DNA of 64,000 nucleotides, taken from CADEER01 sp965216585. Its GTDB lineage: Bacteria; Desulfobacterota; Binatia; HRBIN30; CADEER01. The stretch covers positions 3,162,001 through 3,226,000 of the forward strand of contig CBDCGC010000003.1 in the NCBI GenBank assembly GCA_965216585.1. Direction: 5' to 3'. The notes beneath the pieces are model-generated. The model did no database searches. It had not been told where the DNA came from and saw nothing but the letters and a program-made list of their open reading frames with translations. The translations under genes were made by a program, and so were the position numbers. Of this stretch, positions 60,682-64,000 are shown in pieces; the stretch's first letter is position 1; every line of letters starts with the position of its first letter.

Positions 60682-61491
60682 TCATGACGGATTCTCCGTG
60701 CGCTCCTCGAGCTCACGCAGCCGGTAGCTGCGGCCGCGGATGTTGAGCACATGACTCTTGTGCAGAAGCCGATCGAGAATGGCGGTGGCCAGCACCTCGT
60801 CGCCGGCGAGCACCTCTGGCCAGTCGCGGATGCCCTTGTTGGTGGTGATCAGGATCGAGCCCCGGCAGTACCTGTAGGAGACGAGTCGGAAGAAGAGGCT
60901 GGCCTCGGCGCGGCTCATCGGCTCGAAGCCGACCTCATCAATAATCAGCAGCGAGACGTTCATGTACTTGCGACGCCGGAGCCGAGTCGGACTGAGATCG
61001 GCATCACGCTTCATCGCCGCCAGCAGGTCCTCGAGTCGGTAGAAGATCACTCCGAAGCCGTTCTCGACGGCACGCACGCCGAGGGAGACAGCCAAATGCG
61101 TTTTCCCCACACCCGGCGGCCCCTGCAGAAGCAGCGTGTGAGACTCGCGGATCCACGCACAGGTGCCGAGCGTCTCGATGCGCGAGCGCTCCACCGAGGG
61201 CTGGAAGGCAAAGTCGAAGTTCGCCAGCGTTTGCCCCGTCGGCAGTCCCGAGAGCTTCATCGACGTACGGATGCGCCGCTCCTCGCGCTCGGCTAGCTCG
61301 ACGTCGAGCACCGAGTCGAGGAACTGGTGCGGTGAGACGGGGTCTTTGACTGCTGCGGTCACCTTCTGCTCGAGCTGCTCGGCCGAGTGCACCAGGGCGA
61401 GCCTGAGCAGCCTGTCGCGCGTCGCATCCAGGTCCACCTTCGGCGCCGGCTTCTTCTGCCCGGGCGGATTCACTCGCGTCGTCGTCGTCAT
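60682..61491 (-). CDS. istB: IS21 helper ATPase IstB
   Basis: A 269-residue AAA+ ATPase that assembles on target DNA and directs the IstA transposase. Walker A LLQGPPGVGKTHLAVSLG (residues about 121-138), Walker B VSLLIIDEVGFEPMSR and sensor ILITTNKGIRDWPEVL; the N-terminal IstB domain has LRLALVHSAEQLEQ. The ATG overlaps the istA stop by four bases. Its first 30 residues are a Lys/Pro/Thr-rich extension. Confidence 0.96.
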   Translation of the reverse strand: MTTTTRVNPPGQKKPAPKVDLDATRDRLLRLALVHSAEQLEQKVTAAVKDPVSPHQFLDSVLDVELAEREERRIRTSMKLSGLPTGQTLANFDFAFQPSVERSRIETLGTCAWIRESHTLLLQGPPGVGKTHLAVSLGVRAVENGFGVIFYRLEDLLAAMKRDADLSPTRLRRRKYMNVSLLIIDEVGFEPMSRAEASLFFRLVSYRYCRGSILITTNKGIRDWPEVLAGDEVLATAILDRLLHKSHVLNIRGRSYRLRELEERTENPS

Positions 61492-62756
61492 CGCGCCGCC
61501 TCAGCCAGCGCCGCGTAGAGATCGACCGGGCGGCGATCCGGGGTGAGAGCAGCGATCTCGGCAAGGCGCCGCCCCATCCGCCCCAGCGGGGTCGGAGGTA
61601 GCACGTCGTCGGTGGCCTCGCCTTCGAAGTGCGCCGGGTCGATCACCAGCAGATGCTCGGTGTGGCGCTCGTGCTCGGCCACGATGCGGCACTCGGCCAG
61701 AATCTGCACCGTTCGGGCGCAGCCGCGCACTTCCACCGTTCTGCCCACGTGGCGAAACGGTACCGAGTACTGGTGGCGCTCGAAGCTGACCAGGCAGTCC
61801 TTGCCAACCGGGCGGGTGACGGCGATGTCGAACGGCTCGGGCAGCAGCGGCAGCTCGGCGAGGTGGTGCTTCTCGGCTTCCCAGGCCTCCAGCACGCTAG
61901 TCCCCGTCGCCGGGCAGATGCGACGACGCGCCCGATCGAGCGTGCGCCCGTCGCTCCACTCCTGCAGGTGCTCCACACTGTCCCACTCCCGCCCGCTCGG
62001 GTCGGAGCTGGCGCGCTGATCGCGCACGCCGCGCTCCACCTTTCCCTTGAATTCCGGTGCCCGCGGCGGGCACGCGTCGATGTGGAAGCGCATCGACTCG
62101 GCGTAGCGCCTGTACGTCGGGTGAATCTCTCCCCAGGCGCCAGCACCGCGGATGATCGCTGTTTTCGGATTGTCGATCCGTACCACCGCCGGAACACCGC
62201 CCAGACGGCGCAGCCCGCCGTTATGAACCGACAGCCAGCTGAGTTCGTCCTCACGTTCGGACCACACCACCGGATCGTAACGCGAATGCGATAGTTTCAA
62301 ATGAAATGCATGCATCGGCCGCTCCCGGCCGCCGATCATCAGGCGCGGAAACTCCGCCCAGTCCGCTTGGGCTTGCGCCCCGGGCGGCGTCTCCACCCTG
62401 CGCCGGGCGCGACGTTTCGGCGCCGGGTAGCGCCTCTTCATGAACCGCTGCACCGAGCGCACGCTGCCCGGGTAGTCGTGTTCGCGCTCGAGGTACTCGT
62501 GCAGCAGCGTCACGTTCACGCCGTCGTCGCTGGCCGCGATCTCCTCCAGCCATCTCGCGATCGCCTCGGCGAACCCGTCCGCCAGGTAGCTCTGGCGGCT
62601 GCGGCCGTCCACCGCCCCTTCGGCCTGTCGCCGCAGGTGGTAACGCACCGCTTTCTCGTCCACGCCCAGCTTGCGGGCTATCTCGCTCTTCGACACTCCT
62701 CTACGCGCGAGCTCTTTGATCGTCATTCGTGCCTCCAGTCCGAGCTTCGCAGCCAT
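61488..62756 (-). CDS. istA: IS21 transposase IstA
   Basis: A 422-residue DDE transposase. The N-terminal HTH is MTIKELARRGVSKSEIARKLGVDEKAVRYHL. The catalytic acidic residues lie in QAQADWAEFPRLMIG (D), VRIDNPKTAII (D) and PEFKGKVERGVRD (E). The C-terminal beta-barrel (SFERHQYSVPFRHVGRTVEVRG) follows. GGAGGTGGTGG directly precedes ATG 62756. Confidence 0.96.
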   Translation of the reverse strand: MAAKLGLEARMTIKELARRGVSKSEIARKLGVDEKAVRYHLRRQAEGAVDGRSRQSYLADGFAEAIARWLEEIAASDDGVNVTLLHEYLEREHDYPGSVRSVQRFMKRRYPAPKRRARRRVETPPGAQAQADWAEFPRLMIGGRERPMHAFHLKLSHSRYDPVVWSEREDELSWLSVHNGGLRRLGGVPAVVRIDNPKTAIIRGAGAWGEIHPTYRRYAESMRFHIDACPPRAPEFKGKVERGVRDQRASSDPSGREWDSVEHLQEWSDGRTLDRARRRICPATGTSVLEAWEAEKHHLAELPLLPEPFDIAVTRPVGKDCLVSFERHQYSVPFRHVGRTVEVRGCARTVQILAECRIVAEHERHTEHLLVIDPAHFEGEATDDVLPPTPLGRMGRRLAEIAALTPDRRPVDLYAALAEAAR

Positions 62757-62856
62757 CCACCACCTCCACGGTGGCCAATCTTTCCACAGCTGCGTCCTTG
62801 ATCAGGCTCGGAATACTGGATGTCGCCTTACGACGATCGTAGGGCGTCGCCCTACA

Positions 62857-63237
62857 ACGCAACTCATCACCGGTGAGGACGGATTCCCAGCCGAGCAGAT
62901 CCGCTACTTCCCCTACGGCGAAGTGCGCGGCCGCTACGACATCTACGGCAACCCGATGGGAGCGCCGAACCCCGAAGAGGTCAAGCACGAGTTCACCGGC
63001 CACGAGACTGAGCTCAATTCCGGTCTCGTCTACGCCGGAGCCCGTTTCCTCGACCCGGTGACGGCGACGTTTCTGACCCAGGACCCGGCGGCGGAGTTCC
63101 TCAACCCGTATACCTATACAGCGTGGGATCCGGTGAACTTGACCGACCCGACCGGCGAGTTTCTGGTGTCTTCACTCGTCCCACTCATACTAAAGGCGGT
63201 TCTAGTTGGCTTTGTCTTTTCGTTTGCTCGCGCATAG
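62857..63237 (+). pseudogene. Rhs protein, 3' part: core domain and short C-terminal tip
   Basis: Continuation of the Rhs gene after IS21. The conserved core reads QLITGEDGFPAEQIRYFPYGEV, then YDIYGNPMG, HEFTGHETELNSGLVYAGARF, LDPVTATFLTQDP and YTAWDPVNLTDPTGEF. After the DPTG boundary only 22 hydrophobic residues (LVSSLVPLILKAVLVGFVFSFARA) remain before the stop, far shorter than most polymorphic-toxin tips. A +1-type alternative frame (about 63220-63318) would add some 30 residues. Excision of IS21 plus one ACGCA restores one continuous frame. Confidence 0.88.
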
Positions 63238-63359
63238 GCCAATAGATCGTGCGAACTTGAGACTAGTCCGCGATGATCTGATAAGTGCCCTAAGCAATTT
63301 TGGGCCTGTAAGGCAGTAGAGTTTGTGCCATTGGTGCTGTTTAGACTGTAGATAATGGA

Positions 63360-63872
63360 GTGGCAATAGAGATACTGAATGAATGGACTCGATACGTGGT
63401 CAAGAAACTGCTGGCGGCGTGCCCACCAATTAGGCAAGAGTTAGATGAGTACCTCACCGACTGGCGCGCGACCCCCGGTTTCGAAGACGCATTGCATCAA
63501 CCCGGACCCTACACGATTGGTTCCGACGTCGTAGTTCCATTCATTCTCAGTAGTATGGGGACGGAATCTGGCGACAATAACATCTGTGCCTTGTTGTTTC
63601 TGATTGAAGAATTTGCATCCTCAGATTACGAAGAGAACAGAGGGCTAGCCTCAGATATGTTAGAGGCTTTAGTGGAGTCTAAGCCATTTGTGTTGCAGTA
63701 CGGTCAGCGATTGGGCGTGGCGTCACTAAGAGAGCTTGGGGAGTATTGGGTAAAGGCTGAACTTCGGCCCTACATCGGCCGGGATGGGATTGAGCGCCCG
63801 CCCCCACCGAATTGTGATGCTGGATTCGTGAATTGGTTGCGGTATGGATGGATGCTGCTTCGCCGTGGGTGA
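63360..63872 (+). CDS. Hypothetical small protein behind Rhs tip (candidate immunity protein)
   Basis: A 170-residue acidic soluble protein, AT-richer than the core genome. It contains RQELDEYLTDWRATPGFEDALHQPGP, NNICALLFLIEEFASSDYEENRGLASDMLEAL and RELGEYWVKAELRPYIG. I do not recognise a catalytic motif. Location directly after an Rhs C-terminal tip, acidic character and all-helical look fit polymorphic-toxin immunity proteins; that is inference from context. The start is GTG 63360 with a weak RBS. Confidence 0.65.
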   Translation: MAIEILNEWTRYVVKKLLAACPPIRQELDEYLTDWRATPGFEDALHQPGPYTIGSDVVVPFILSSMGTESGDNNICALLFLIEEFASSDYEENRGLASDMLEALVESKPFVLQYGQRLGVASLRELGEYWVKAELRPYIGRDGIERPPPPNCDAGFVNWLRYGWMLLRRG

Positions 63873-63917
63873 TTCTGCCTCTGCTATCAGGTAGGTACCT
63901 CCAGCGAGGGATATCCA

Positions 63918-63946
63918 CACGATTGCGTTAAAGAAACGCAATCGTG
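63918..63946. terminator. 12-bp perfect hairpin after candidate immunity gene
   Basis: CACGATTGCGTT (63918-63929) and AACGCAATCGTG (63935-63946) enclose a 5-nt loop 46 bases after the stop codon at 63872. There is no T tract, so termination is only probable. Confidence 0.5.
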
Positions 63947-64000
63947 GACAAGGTTGAACGGTACAACGTTTGCAATGGCAGCAGAGGGGGAGAAAGTCTC

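Larger units (their letters stand above)
60436..62856 (-). mobile_element. Complete IS21-family insertion sequence with 5-bp target duplication
   Basis: 2421 bp. The ends are TGTCCAGCGACACCC (from 60436) and, inverted, TGTAGGGCGACGCCC (to 62856). A second inverted motif GCGACAYCCAGTHTTCCGAG occurs inside each end, as in the multiple terminal repeats of IS21. ACGCA directly flanks both sides (60431-60435 and 62857-62861). It carries istA and istB with a 4-bp overlap. Both genes are intact, so the element may be active. Confidence 0.95.

Overview
The window looks like a high-GC, Gram-negative chromosome from an uncultured or environmental lineage of the broad 'deltaproteobacterial' type (Myxococcota, Desulfobacterota or Binatota-like). 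This rests on outer-membrane barrel proteins, Lnt, DsbD, a GspG pseudopilin, MYXO-CTERM-like C-terminal tails, long Thr-Pro linker surface proteins, a DUF3556 protein, and many lipid or xenobiotic-type enzymes. The phylum is an inference. No rRNA, tRNA or CRISPR array was recognised.

Layout. 0-8 kb: hemW, a DUF3556 membrane protein, an N-terminally truncated metallo-hydrolase, a sulfatase, a TetR regulator and a tandem DsbA/HCCA-isomerase protein. 8-13.4 kb: a probable selenocysteine-containing membrane redoxin (in-frame TGA plus a SECIS-like hairpin), a duplicated-domain lipoprotein, a glutathione transferase, an AbrB/RelE-type toxin-antitoxin pair, and a lipoprotein haloalkane-dehalogenase homologue. 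13.5-19 kb: an IS630 remnant, a glycosyltransferase-DUF3108-tatA operon, a GcvR-like ACT protein, infC, and orn-purN. 19-32 kb: an exported-protein island of NHL and YVTN propellers, cohesin/dockerin-like proteins and three Thr-Pro-repeat surface proteins with C-terminal membrane tails. A group II intron (probably class C) sits just behind the terminator of one of these genes. 32-41 kb: DUF2889, flavin reductase and ferredoxin genes, then glmU-glmS-ribBA (with a degenerate GTP cyclohydrolase II half), a barrel protein and dsbD.

41.4-43.4 kb is an array of about 285-bp repeats packed with REP-like palindromes, with a small HUH (IS200/RAYT-like) transposase gene sitting inside one unit. 43.5-57 kb: an RhlB-like helicase with lnt, a DUF4394/ECF sigma/anti-sigma operon facing an RTX-like lipoprotein, an alginate-export-type porin, two AAA_14/DUF4143 ATPases around an orphan gspG, a four-helix-bundle gene with a probable leaderless promoter, ppk2 and a TIGR01777 epimerase.

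57-64 kb is a rearranged accessory zone. It has two related long palindromes; the second lies exactly between a gpsA 3' fragment and a 5'-truncated Rhs gene. An intact IS21-family element (istAB) splits that Rhs gene, with a 5-bp target duplication (ACGCA); removing it restores the Rhs reading frame. Two unrecognised AT-richer genes in this zone may be effector or immunity-type genes.
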